Assembly (NCBI GenBank): GCA_965207385.1
Contig: CBDBLZ010000021.1
Span: 1 to 64,000 of the forward strand
Direction of reading: 5' to 3'
DNA length: 64,000 bases
Origin: CAZXEU01 sp965207385
GTDB taxonomy: Bacteria; Bacteroidota; Rhodothermia; Rhodothermales; Bin80
Shown here one piece after another: positions 17,261 through 24,395 of the stretch. The notes under the pieces are model-generated. The model was not told the DNA's origin. It worked only from the letters and a program-made list of their open reading frames with translations, and searched no databases. Position 1 is the first letter of the stretch. Each line of letters opens with the position of its first letter. A program made the translations under genes and the position numbers.

Positions 17261-18472
17261 ATGTCGCATTTTCGCCTTGTGGCCGTAGTCTGCATTGCCT
17301 ACGCAGGTTCATTAGTCGGCGCGGGGTGCGGCTCTGCGGGCCCCGGTGCTGCCGACGGATGGCCCGGCACCATCGACACGCTCGCCTCCGGTGAAATCAT
17401 CGCGCGGAATCCGGATGAGCCCCTCTGGACGCCGGACGAAGGATGGCAAATTGTGGAGGAGATGAGATACGGTAGCGACACTGGCGAAGACGCGATTCTG
17501 CTAGGGACCATTCGCTCCTTTGACGTAGACGCGGAGGGTCGCGTGTACGCCCTCGACAGGCAGTCGCAAGAGATCTACGTCTTTGCCCCGGACGGTGCAT
17601 TGGTACAAACGATCGGACGCGAGGGCGCAGGCCCTGGGGAATACGAGAACGCTGCGGCCGTGGACATCAGCCAGACCGGCGAGATCTGGGTCATGGAAAT
17701 GCAGAAGGGCCAGCTTACTATCCTGAATCCGGATGGAGAATTCCTTAGAACCGAACAGGTCAACAGCTCCGGCTGGGACTATTCATCCTACCCGGGCGGA
17801 TTCGACCGAATCGGGCGCTACAACGCCTTTATCTATGCCTTCGATGAAGAGTCGACTACGGAGCATCTGGCCCGGTTCGACCAGACCTTTGCTCCGCTGG
17901 ATACAATTGCCCTGCCGGAGAGTCCCGTGGAAATCGAGCTCTTCGAATTCGAGGACGACGGCGCGACCATGAGCGTCTCCATACCCTTCCAGGGATCCTT
18001 CGATTGGCAATTCTCCCCAAGCGGCAACTTTTGGACGCTGCTCACGAGGCCATACGAACTTGCTGAAGTCACAGCCGAAGGCAAAGTACTGAGGAGGGTG
18101 ACCAAGGAGTACAAGGCGCCTCGTGTAACCGGCGCAGAAATCGACGAATCCCGTGAACAGTACACCTGGTTCACCGATCAGGGGGGAAAGTTCGACGAGT
18201 CAAAGATTCCGGATACGAAACCCGTGGTCAGCACCTTCTTCTGCGATGACGAAGGGAACCTCTGGGTAAGACGGATTGAAACCAGTCCCGAGGCCGAAGC
18301 GCGCCTGTTCGACCTGTTCAATGCCGAGGGACGATTCCTGGGAGAAGTCCGCTTCCCGTTCCCGCTGCAGTCGAATCCCGAGCCGATAGTAAGAGACGGA
18401 ATGCTCTACGGCATAACCACGGACGACCTGGGCGCGGAACTGATCGTAAGGGCGCGCATCGAGAAATCCTGA
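17261..18472 (+). CDS. 6-bladed beta-propeller lipoprotein
   Basis: 403 residues from the ATG at 17261, which opens a lipoprotein signal (FRLVAVVCIAYAGSLVGAGC). Upstream in-frame starts give a non-signal extension. Propeller blades are clear: IRSFDVDAEGRVYALDRQS, IYVFAPDGALVQTIGREGAG, PGEYENAAAVDISQTGEIWVM and LTILNPDGEFLRTE, each with the D-x-x-G-x-x-(Y/W)-(V/A)-x-D style turn. This is the most canonical of the four and resembles NHL/6-bladed proteins of Bacteroidota and Gemmatimonadota. It lies 196 bp after the ABC exporter on the same strand. Probably anchored and exposed to the periplasm or surface; function unknown. Confidence 0.85.
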   Translation: MSHFRLVAVVCIAYAGSLVGAGCGSAGPGAADGWPGTIDTLASGEIIARNPDEPLWTPDEGWQIVEEMRYGSDTGEDAILLGTIRSFDVDAEGRVYALDRQSQEIYVFAPDGALVQTIGREGAGPGEYENAAAVDISQTGEIWVMEMQKGQLTILNPDGEFLRTEQVNSSGWDYSSYPGGFDRIGRYNAFIYAFDEESTTEHLARFDQTFAPLDTIALPESPVEIELFEFEDDGATMSVSIPFQGSFDWQFSPSGNFWTLLTRPYELAEVTAEGKVLRRVTKEYKAPRVTGAEIDESREQYTWFTDQGGKFDESKIPDTKPVVSTFFCDDEGNLWVRRIETSPEAEARLFDLFNAEGRFLGEVRFPFPLQSNPEPIVRDGMLYGITTDDLGAELIVRARIEKS

Positions 18473-18785
18473 GGAATTGCCCTCGGAACCGGATTAGGGA
18501 CCTTGTGGGCAGGACAGTGCGGCCGACAAGAGGCGTAGTCGCCGGCTCAGGGCTTCCTCGGAGGCAGGGTTCATCGTGTAGCCCCCAATGTCGGTGTCTG
18601 ACCTGCAGACTCCGGGATCATTCGAGGGCCCAATCCGGCCGCACTTCCGCCATGGTCTGACCAGGCCTGGTGCCGATAGCGCACGTTCGGGCAGCGATGA
18701 CGCGCAGAAAGGTGCAGCTCGTGTCTCAATTCAAGTGCGCGACGGATATCGTAGCTGCTGCGCAGCCCGGGTCAACCCCCGAGCC
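18473..18785. other. Spacer, nothing recognised
   Basis: About 310 bp between the 3' ends of the propeller gene and the small secreted ORF on the other strand. No clear terminator, repeat or RNA. Confidence 0.4.
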
Positions 18786-19097
18786 TCATCGGCAGACTAC
18801 GGCGACATTGCCGGTCTCTTCATCCTCAAATCGCTCCGGACTCTCACAAGAGAGCTTTTCCAGACAGAGGTAGTACTCGCACTTGCGCTTGTCCGAAGCA
18901 TCACCGGCCAGCACGCACAGCTCGGTTGTTCTCGAATCCGCAAACGACACTGCACCAGCGGCCTGCGGCGCATTCTCGTCAAAAGGTACGTATTCCGGGG
19001 TGTCCAAAAGAATGGGTATCGGCGGCGAATCCGCCACCTGCAGTCCAGTCAGTCCTGTAGTGGTCAGTACGAATAGGCACGCGGATACTAGCAGCAT
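18786..19097 (-). CDS. Small secreted Cys-rich hypothetical protein
   Basis: 103 residues from the ATG at 19097. A hydrophobic N-terminus (MLLVSACLFVLTTTGLTGLQVA) looks like a signal peptide. The mature part starts with Pro-rich PPIPILLDTPEYVPFDENAP and ends in a Cys-containing segment (ELC, KRKCEYYLCLEKLSC, VVCR; five cysteines in the last third). I do not recognise a family. It is just downstream of the propeller gene at 19488-20621 on the same strand, 390 bp away. In Bacteroides, 6-bladed propeller proteins often neighbour small exported Cys-rich NVEALA peptides; the arrangement here is reminiscent, but no NVEALA motif is present. A longer frame upstream is not signal-like. Confidence 0.5.
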   Translation of the reverse strand: MLLVSACLFVLTTTGLTGLQVADSPPIPILLDTPEYVPFDENAPQAAGAVSFADSRTTELCVLAGDASDKRKCEYYLCLEKLSCESPERFEDEETGNVAVVCR

Positions 19098-19487
19098 TCG
19101 AAAGGTCACGATTCCATTTAAGCGTAAGTGGCACAGCACGGATTCGGTAATGTATGCAGCAGCGGCGCGAACTGTTTCGGAATCGGCAAAGATCGTGTCG
19201 TCCGCTCTCAAGAATCCTCGGCCTGGGAAAACCTCCGAGACCGAGAGACCGCGGTGGCGGAGTGCTCGAAGGCTTAAGCGGATGTGCCCAGCTCTTGGAC
19301 TGCCGTTGCTACTGAAGGGGGCTGCGTTTGTCCCAGCGGCGATATTATTGATACCTGGCCTCCACAAGACGCTAGATTCTCGAGGACAAATCGCCGAACA
19401 CGGCCTTGCCCCTGAGAGGCGCGTTCCGGGCGACCCTGCACGCTGCCGCTCCAAAGTCCCTGTGTTTACGATCTGGCGGGAAAAAGC
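19098..19487. other. Spacer, nothing recognised
   Basis: 390 bp between the small secreted ORF and the propeller gene upstream of it. It may hold the small gene's promoter. No RNA gene or repeat was seen. Confidence 0.4.
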
Positions 19488-20621
19488 TCAGTCGCGGGCC
19501 GGCTTGCGCTTGTGAATGTCCACGCGCGGAAATGGATAATTCGATGCGGAGAAAACATAATCCCCATCAATGTCGAGAATATGCGGCGCTCGACCAACGT
19601 ATATCCCTTCTCCGGTCCGGGCATCGATCCTGAAAAGAGGACCGTGATCACGAGTGCTCGGATCGCCATCCTGCTCCACAACTGAATACTGGACATAGAA
19701 ATCACCGGACGAATCGGAAAAAAGCGACGTAAACGAGGCTTGTCCGGGCTCGGACGTACAGCACCCCCAGGCGTTGCCGCTGAATTCCATAAATCTCGAG
19801 GGGTCAAAGTCAGCAAATCTGACCTGCCAGATCTCGTCGCCCTGTTCATTGTAGCCGGTCAGCACGGGCGCATTGACGCGATTGAGGGCAACAACGCCGT
19901 GCTCTTCGCTGCAAGCGAGCATGCCTTGCCGCGACATCCTGTGCGAAATGTATCCACGCGGCGACTTGTAGAAATCTAGGAACGACGCCACGCGCTCACC
20001 CTCAAACGAGAACTTGTGCAAGACTCCCTTGACCGCGGGCGAGTACCCGTAGAACCAGAAATAGCCGTTCATGACGCATCCGGCCTTGCCGAAAAGGCTC
20101 TTCGGGAAGCCTAGGTACCACTCAAAATCAGCTCTGTCCCGGCGTTTGAGGGCCGTAACTACATGGGAGTCAAATCCTACAGCAAAGACCAGATCCCCGC
20201 TTTTCGAGAAAGAAAGTTGGTTTACTGACCCGCGGAATTCCCCAGGTCCGTCACCTGGTCCGCCAAACAGACCGAGAAAGGAGCCGCCGTAATCGAACAC
20301 GCGCACTTCGCTGGCCTCCGAGTCCAGCACCAGAAAGATGCCGTCGTCCATCGACGTAACGTCCCCAACCTCTCCGAACATCTCATCGTATTCTCCCTCA
20401 GCTACTCCAATGCTGAAGGCTTCGTAGTCGTCCTCGTCCAGTAAAGTGGATTCCGTGTCCTCATACAGGATGAATCTGGGGTCTGTTACCTCTGGAACGT
20501 TCTCGGCGGTCGGATGCCGCTCCACGATCCTCAGGGACTGCATTCCGTGGGCGCCGGTTGCCGCCAGCCCTGAAACCAGCAGGCACGCAAGTACGATCTT
20601 TCCCAGCAGAGATTGAGTCAT
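19488..20621 (-). CDS. 6-bladed beta-propeller secreted protein, paralogue of the gene at 9681
   Basis: 377 residues with a signal peptide (LLGKIVLACLLVSGLAATGAHG, probably cleaved by signal peptidase I rather than lipidated, unlike its relatives). Blades: VGDVTSMDDGIFLVLDSEASEVRVFDYGG, then FLGLFGGPGDGPGEFRGSV and SGDLVFAVGFDSHV. It shares with the 9681 gene the block EEHGVVALNR, VLTGYNEQGDEIW, QVRFADFDP and FYVQY, showing recent common ancestry. A perfect palindrome (20631-20647) sits 10 bp before the ATG. Function unknown; ligand binding or surface assembly is plausible. Confidence 0.78.
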   Translation of the reverse strand: MTQSLLGKIVLACLLVSGLAATGAHGMQSLRIVERHPTAENVPEVTDPRFILYEDTESTLLDEDDYEAFSIGVAEGEYDEMFGEVGDVTSMDDGIFLVLDSEASEVRVFDYGGSFLGLFGGPGDGPGEFRGSVNQLSFSKSGDLVFAVGFDSHVVTALKRRDRADFEWYLGFPKSLFGKAGCVMNGYFWFYGYSPAVKGVLHKFSFEGERVASFLDFYKSPRGYISHRMSRQGMLACSEEHGVVALNRVNAPVLTGYNEQGDEIWQVRFADFDPSRFMEFSGNAWGCCTSEPGQASFTSLFSDSSGDFYVQYSVVEQDGDPSTRDHGPLFRIDARTGEGIYVGRAPHILDIDGDYVFSASNYPFPRVDIHKRKPARD

Positions 20622-20630
20622 GGATCAATT

Positions 20631-20647
20631 CGTTGTCGTGGACAACG
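20631..20647. promoter_or_regulatory. Perfect palindrome upstream of a propeller gene
   Basis: CGTTGTC-GTG-GACAACG, a 7-bp perfect inverted repeat with a 3-bp centre, 9 bp before the start codon of the 19488-20621 gene. It could be an operator, or in RNA a hairpin that hides the start region; there is no Shine-Dalgarno sequence between it and the ATG. Confidence 0.4.
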
Positions 20648-20960
20648 TGGTGCTTCAAAGGTTAGGATTACCCGTGGATTCGGCTCCGGTTCAAGGCAAC
20701 CGCATCAGAGGCCAATAGGGTGCGCCCCCACATGGGCTCAAATTGAACCCGAGAGCCTGCCGCCTGCAGTCGGGCTCGCAGTAGAATGCCCACATTCTCG
20801 CCGCTTTGCCGGCTTGCCCTTCCAGCCGTCGCGTGTTTCGGTGTACGTTATGGTTTACACGGGCTCCGAGTCAGGCCCACGGTACCCTGCATTGCAATCC
20901 CGCTGCCGACGCTTCATGCCAACGCGCACAAGATTTGCGAACCTCAGGCAGCAGCCTGCG
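20648..20960. other. Spacer between divergently placed units
   Basis: About 310 bp between the propeller gene's 5' end and the 3' end of the methyltransferase gene. No feature recognised beyond the palindrome at 20631-20647. Confidence 0.4.
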
Positions 20961-21467
20961 TCATGGGTCTTCCTCCCACGGCCGCAGCCTCGGGATCCAT
21001 CGGGGCACGTTTTCCCAGTAGCGCCTGTAACGCTGGCCAAAGCGCCGCTCGAGTTCGGGCTCTTCCACTCGCAGGAGATACGCAGTCTTGAGAACAAGAA
21101 ACACGCACAGCCACACGGCCAGGTACCAGGAACCGAAAAAGAGGGATTCGGCGCCGAGCAGCAGCAAGACTCCGGCAATCATGGGATTGCGGACAAAACG
21201 ATAGGGTCCGCGCAAGACCAGCCTCCTCGGCGGATCCCATGGGGAGGGCGTGCCCTCTCCCACCGTCTTGAACAGAATGCCGGTCCATACCGCGAGGGTC
21301 AAGCCGTCCGAAACCAGAACCAGCGCAATCCAGAACCGGACCATGCCTGGTCCCGCCAGCGCAATCTCACCCGTTCCGGCGGCCGAAATCCAGAGAATCA
21401 GGGCCGGAACGAAAACCAAGGCCGTGCCGGGAATGAAAAGGATACCCTTGATGAGATTGAGATTCAT
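20961..21467 (-). CDS. Isoprenylcysteine carboxyl methyltransferase (ICMT/PEMT)-like membrane protein
   Basis: 168 residues from the ATG at 21467, with four hydrophobic helices. The C-terminal half has the family signature: RRLVLRGPYRFVRNPMIAGVLLLL (the G-P-Y-x-x-V-R-N-P-x-Y/I block that binds S-adenosylmethionine), then VEEPELERRFGQRYRRYWENVPRWIP. Bacterial members methylate lipids or small hydrophobic molecules; the substrate here is not known. The longer frame back to 21617 lacks membrane character and was trimmed. The DUF3667 gene ends 204 bp upstream on the same strand. Confidence 0.85.
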   Translation of the reverse strand: MNLNLIKGILFIPGTALVFVPALILWISAAGTGEIALAGPGMVRFWIALVLVSDGLTLAVWTGILFKTVGEGTPSPWDPPRRLVLRGPYRFVRNPMIAGVLLLLGAESLFFGSWYLAVWLCVFLVLKTAYLLRVEEPELERRFGQRYRRYWENVPRWIPRLRPWEEDP

Positions 21468-21671
21468 GATCCGGCCAAACTCGTTACTGCCCCCGAATTG
21501 CCACCTGCATCGGTGCTGCCCCCGATAAGTCTGGCTGCCGCACGCACGGCTGTCCTGAATGCAAGCCACAACGGTACTTCGGGGCGCGCCAGCCATCGCC
21601 CGGGCCCACCACCCCATTCCATATCGTGCGCTCTTTGCATTGCCCGCGCATAAGCAATCCCCCTCTCTCGG

Positions 21672-22703
21672 TCAAAACGTCAGGAGCGCATACGCCAGTA
21701 GAAGCAGCACACCGACTGTTACTGTAAAGGTGTGCACTGTGACAAGGGTCACTAGCTTCACAATTGTTCGCGCGCGACTCTCCGTATACACGCGCCTCAG
21801 GGAAAAGAACAGATAGACCGAAGCGGCAAGGAGGGCGATCGGCACTCCCTCTCCGAATCCGAAAGCTACCTCTGCCAATAGTGCGATAGCGATGAACAGG
21901 AAGCCTGCCGTGTAGAAGTGCAGCGTGAAAACGAGATGCGGCACGTAGTAGGATTCTCGCCTTCGGTACAGGAATTGCAATGTGCTGGCAAAAATCGGCA
22001 TGACAAAGAAGAATACCCAAGGGAAGCGCCGCGAGAATTGGTCCCGCAGCCCGTTTGGGTCCTCCTCGGCCCGCTCGATCAGCCTTCCAATCCAGTTGTC
22101 CGGGTAATTCGTAGCCTCTGCTCCTGTATTGCCAGTTCCTACCGAGCCATCCCCGGATTCAAACCCGAAGCCGTCCCCCTCGGCATCATGGGCCGGTCCG
22201 GCTGCCGCAGAGGTGTCCGCAACCCCCAGCACAGAGAGTACTCCAGCCACAGCCGCGCTGTCCGCTTCCGTCAAGCCTGGCGCCGCTACTTCCGCCGCTG
22301 TACTGTCCGCTTCATTGAACGAGAACTCCAGTATTTCGCCGCGCTGTCCGATGGCAATGAGGAAAAACGTCAGAAAGCTGATGGACAGGTACAGCCTGAG
22401 CGGACCGATATAACGCACTCGCTTGCCCTGCAGATAGTGGAGCGTCAGAAGGCCTGGCCGGCGAACCAGGGTTCCCAGCGACTGCCACAGGCGCGAATCA
22501 ACGCGGAAGATGCTGCTGAATGATTCGGCAGCAAAGACCCGGAGCGGAATTCGAATGCCGCCTGCACGCTGTCCGCAGGCGGAGCAAAAGTGCCCAACCG
22601 CCTCGGATCTGCAATTGGGGCAGGCCTGGACGTCTGATTCACCAGAGACGGGCGCGCCGCGCCCGGCAGGAGAGGAAGGCTCAGAAGACTCTGCGGGATC
22701 CAT
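21672..22703 (-). CDS. DUF3667-like zinc-ribbon membrane protein
   Basis: 343 residues from the ATG at 22703. The N-terminus has a zinc ribbon, CPNCRSEAVGHFCSACGQ (about 28-45), followed by RIPLRVFAAE and then GLLTLHYLQGKRVRYIGPLRLYLSISFLTFFLI. This Cys4 ribbon plus PLR(L/F)YL helix is the pattern of DUF3667. A low-complexity Ala/Glu/Asp/Gly stretch (about 125-200) precedes four more membrane helices (FFFVMPIFASTLQFL to LLLLAYALLTF). Function unknown; members are common in Bacteroidota and Gammaproteobacteria. It stands alone between the methyltransferase and the DUF4834-like gene. Confidence 0.8.
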   Translation of the reverse strand: MDPAESSEPSSPAGRGAPVSGESDVQACPNCRSEAVGHFCSACGQRAGGIRIPLRVFAAESFSSIFRVDSRLWQSLGTLVRRPGLLTLHYLQGKRVRYIGPLRLYLSISFLTFFLIAIGQRGEILEFSFNEADSTAAEVAAPGLTEADSAAVAGVLSVLGVADTSAAAGPAHDAEGDGFGFESGDGSVGTGNTGAEATNYPDNWIGRLIERAEEDPNGLRDQFSRRFPWVFFFVMPIFASTLQFLYRRRESYYVPHLVFTLHFYTAGFLFIAIALLAEVAFGFGEGVPIALLAASVYLFFSLRRVYTESRARTIVKLVTLVTVHTFTVTVGVLLLLAYALLTF

Positions 22704-22805
22704 CACTTGACGTGTTGAGACTTCGGCTCACGGTCCCGGCGCGAACCCATCACAGTCTCGGCCAGGGCACTGATGAACCCGAGGCCGCTTGCGCGCAAGG
22801 CGTCC

Positions 22806-22982
22806 CTAGTCGACATCTACCCATCGCGCGTCCTCGATTTCCGGGTCCTTCAATCTGGTCTTTCGCTTCTTGGCCAGCGGCTCGGGCCTGCCCTTCGGAT
22901 CCTGCCGAATGGCCCTTATCATGCTTCGCGCGCTGCGAGCAATGAAATAGCCAAGCACCAGGAGAAACAGGATCTTGTACAT
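22806..22982 (-). CDS. Small single-pass membrane protein, DUF4834-like
   Basis: A 58-residue frame: N-terminal membrane helix (MYKILFLLVLGYFIARSARS), a basic linker (RPEPLAKKRKTRLK), and the C-terminal motif DPEIEDARWVDVD. The (D/E)IEDA(R/K)(W/Y)(V/K)(D/E) tail after a basic linker is what I know from DUF4834-type proteins of Bacteroidota. It starts 3 nt after the deoxynucleoside kinase stop, so it is translationally linked to that gene. It is easily missed because of its length. Function unknown. The start ATG and stop TAG are unambiguous. Confidence 0.8.
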   Translation of the reverse strand: MYKILFLLVLGYFIARSARSMIRAIRQDPKGRPEPLAKKRKTRLKDPEIEDARWVDVD

Positions 22983-22985
22983 GAA

Positions 22986-23654
22986 TCAGCGCATCTGCTG
23001 CGAACTGCGCGACAGCGGGCGAAAATACGTGGTGCCGGCCCGGCGAACGCGTGCAATCTCATGTGCCAGGTCGTCCATGTCTTCAGGGCGCTGCGCGCCG
23101 TCAAAATCTTCGGCGTTGATGATCAGCAGCGGGCTCTTCCGGTAGCGGAAAAAGTACTCCGTATACCCCTTGTGCAAGTCCGCGTAGTAGGCAGGATCCA
23201 GCTCGCGCCTGTGTTCAGTCTGCCGGATTCGATCGAAGGCCCGCTCGAGACGTGACTGCACCAGTACAACGAGATCCGGCTGCGGCACCTCCTGCTCCAT
23301 GATCCGGTACAGCCGGTCGTACAGCGTGATTTCGTCTTCAGCGAGACAGGCGTGCGCGTAAATGCGGTCCTTGTCGAATGTGAAATCAGCCACGGTGAGC
23401 CGGTGAAAGAGGTCACGGGCATATATCACCTTCTGCTGCCTGTACCGCATGACCAGAAAGGCCAGCTGGGCCTGAAGCGCCCAGCGAGCCCGGTCTTCGT
23501 GGAAGCGCTCAAGAAACGGGTTCTCCCTCACCTCCTCCCGCACCAGCCGGGCGTGCAGCCGCCTGGCTATCAGCCCCGCGAGTCTAGACGCACCCGCCCC
23601 CGGCACGCCTTCAACGGCCACATACCGCAGTTCATCCGGCAACACAAATTCCAT
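22986..23654 (-). CDS. Deoxynucleoside kinase (deoxyadenosine/deoxyguanosine kinase type)
   Basis: Phosphorylates deoxynucleosides for salvage. 222 residues from the ATG at 23654 (an upstream start would add 14). P-loop GVPGAGASR (16-24) replaces the common GxxGxGKS with Ser after Ala, an unusual loss of the P-loop Lys. Further landmarks are EEVRENPFLERFHED (substrate-binding Glu region), FTFDKDRIYA, the DR-containing LYDRLYRIMEQEVPQPDLVVLVQS, and the lid RIRQTEHRRELDPAYY with its arginines. In Bacteroidota this gene often neighbours folK, as here. The DUF4834-like gene follows after 3 nt. The Lys-to-Ser change should be checked before assuming normal catalysis. Confidence 0.87.
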   Translation of the reverse strand: MEFVLPDELRYVAVEGVPGAGASRLAGLIARRLHARLVREEVRENPFLERFHEDRARWALQAQLAFLVMRYRQQKVIYARDLFHRLTVADFTFDKDRIYAHACLAEDEITLYDRLYRIMEQEVPQPDLVVLVQSRLERAFDRIRQTEHRRELDPAYYADLHKGYTEYFFRYRKSPLLIINAEDFDGAQRPEDMDDLAHEIARVRRAGTTYFRPLSRSSQQMR

Positions 23655-23804
23655 GGCTCGAGGTCGGACGCGATCAGGAGTTGGAGCTTCCCGCAACCGG
23701 AATAGCTCACGCGGATGGATATACTCACATCCCGGTGTCTGTTCCGCCGCGAAACCCGGCCGGATCCGTTGCGGCGTTTGCCTCGCGGCCTCGGCCAGAG
23801 CGCG

Positions 23805-24314
23805 TCAGCGCAATTCAGCGCCCGTTCTGACGAGAGCATGGGCATCGGTGCACCTTGCAAGGAGCTCCTCCACCGTAGCCTCGAACGGGGCCGGGACCAG
23901 TAGCTGCGGCGCGATGTCGGACCACGGCTGCAGCACAAAGCGCCGCTCGCCTAGGCGTGGATGCGGCAGCACCAGGCGGGTCGCGCTATGCGTAGTCGCG
24001 CCCCAGGTCAGAATGTCTACGTCTAGCTCGCGCGGCGCCCAGCGCTCAGCATTCTTGCGGCCGGCACGGCGCTCCAGCTCCTGGCAAACACGCAGCAGCC
24101 TCCCGGGAGCAAGATTCGTCCTGAGGGTCAGCACGGCATTGAGATACGGAGGCCGCTCCCGCTGTTCGTCCAGGGTGTGCGCCTCCGCCTCGTAGACAGG
24201 CGAGCAGCCCGCAATGGCCGTATCCTTGCGCGAATCCAGATGCCGCACCGCACCGCGCAGCGCGGCAAGACGGTCGCCCAGATTGGATCCCAGCGCGATG
24301 CATGCAAGCTCCAT
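23805..24314 (-). CDS. folK: 2-amino-4-hydroxy-6-hydroxymethyldihydropteridine pyrophosphokinase
   Basis: Transfers pyrophosphate from ATP to the pterin in folate synthesis. 169 residues, usual length. Motifs: ALGSNLGDR (7-15) at the N-terminus, YLNAVLTLRTNLAPGRLL (the F/Y-x-N-x-V block), RWAPRELDVDILTWG (the R-x-x-D-x-D-I/L-L signature, which binds Mg and pterin) and LPHPRLGERRFVLQPW. The start ATG lies only 5 nt downstream of the CCA end of tRNA-Arg, so a processed folK mRNA would have almost no leader. The deoxynucleoside kinase follows after 150 bp. Confidence 0.95.
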   Translation of the reverse strand: MELACIALGSNLGDRLAALRGAVRHLDSRKDTAIAGCSPVYEAEAHTLDEQRERPPYLNAVLTLRTNLAPGRLLRVCQELERRAGRKNAERWAPRELDVDILTWGATTHSATRLVLPHPRLGERRFVLQPWSDIAPQLLVPAPFEATVEELLARCTDAHALVRTGAELR

Positions 24315-24319
24315 GTCCC

Positions 24320-24395
24320 TGGTACCCCCGCCAGGACTCGAACCCGGATATACGGCTTAGGAGGCCGTCGCTCTATCCTGTTGAGCTACAGGGGC
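24320..24395 (-). tRNA. tRNA-Arg (anticodon CCU)
   Basis: A 76-nt cloverleaf read on the minus strand. The acceptor GCCCCTG pairs with CGGGGGT (with G:U at the first and sixth pairs), D-arm starts TAGCTCAACAGG, the anticodon stem is ACGGC/GCCGT with loop CTCCTAA (anticodon CCU), T-arm loop is GTTCGAGTC, discriminator A, CCA encoded. The 5' ten bases overlap the 3' end of rpe, whose stop TAG is bases 8-10 of the tRNA. folK begins 5 nt after the CCA. Confidence 0.97.
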
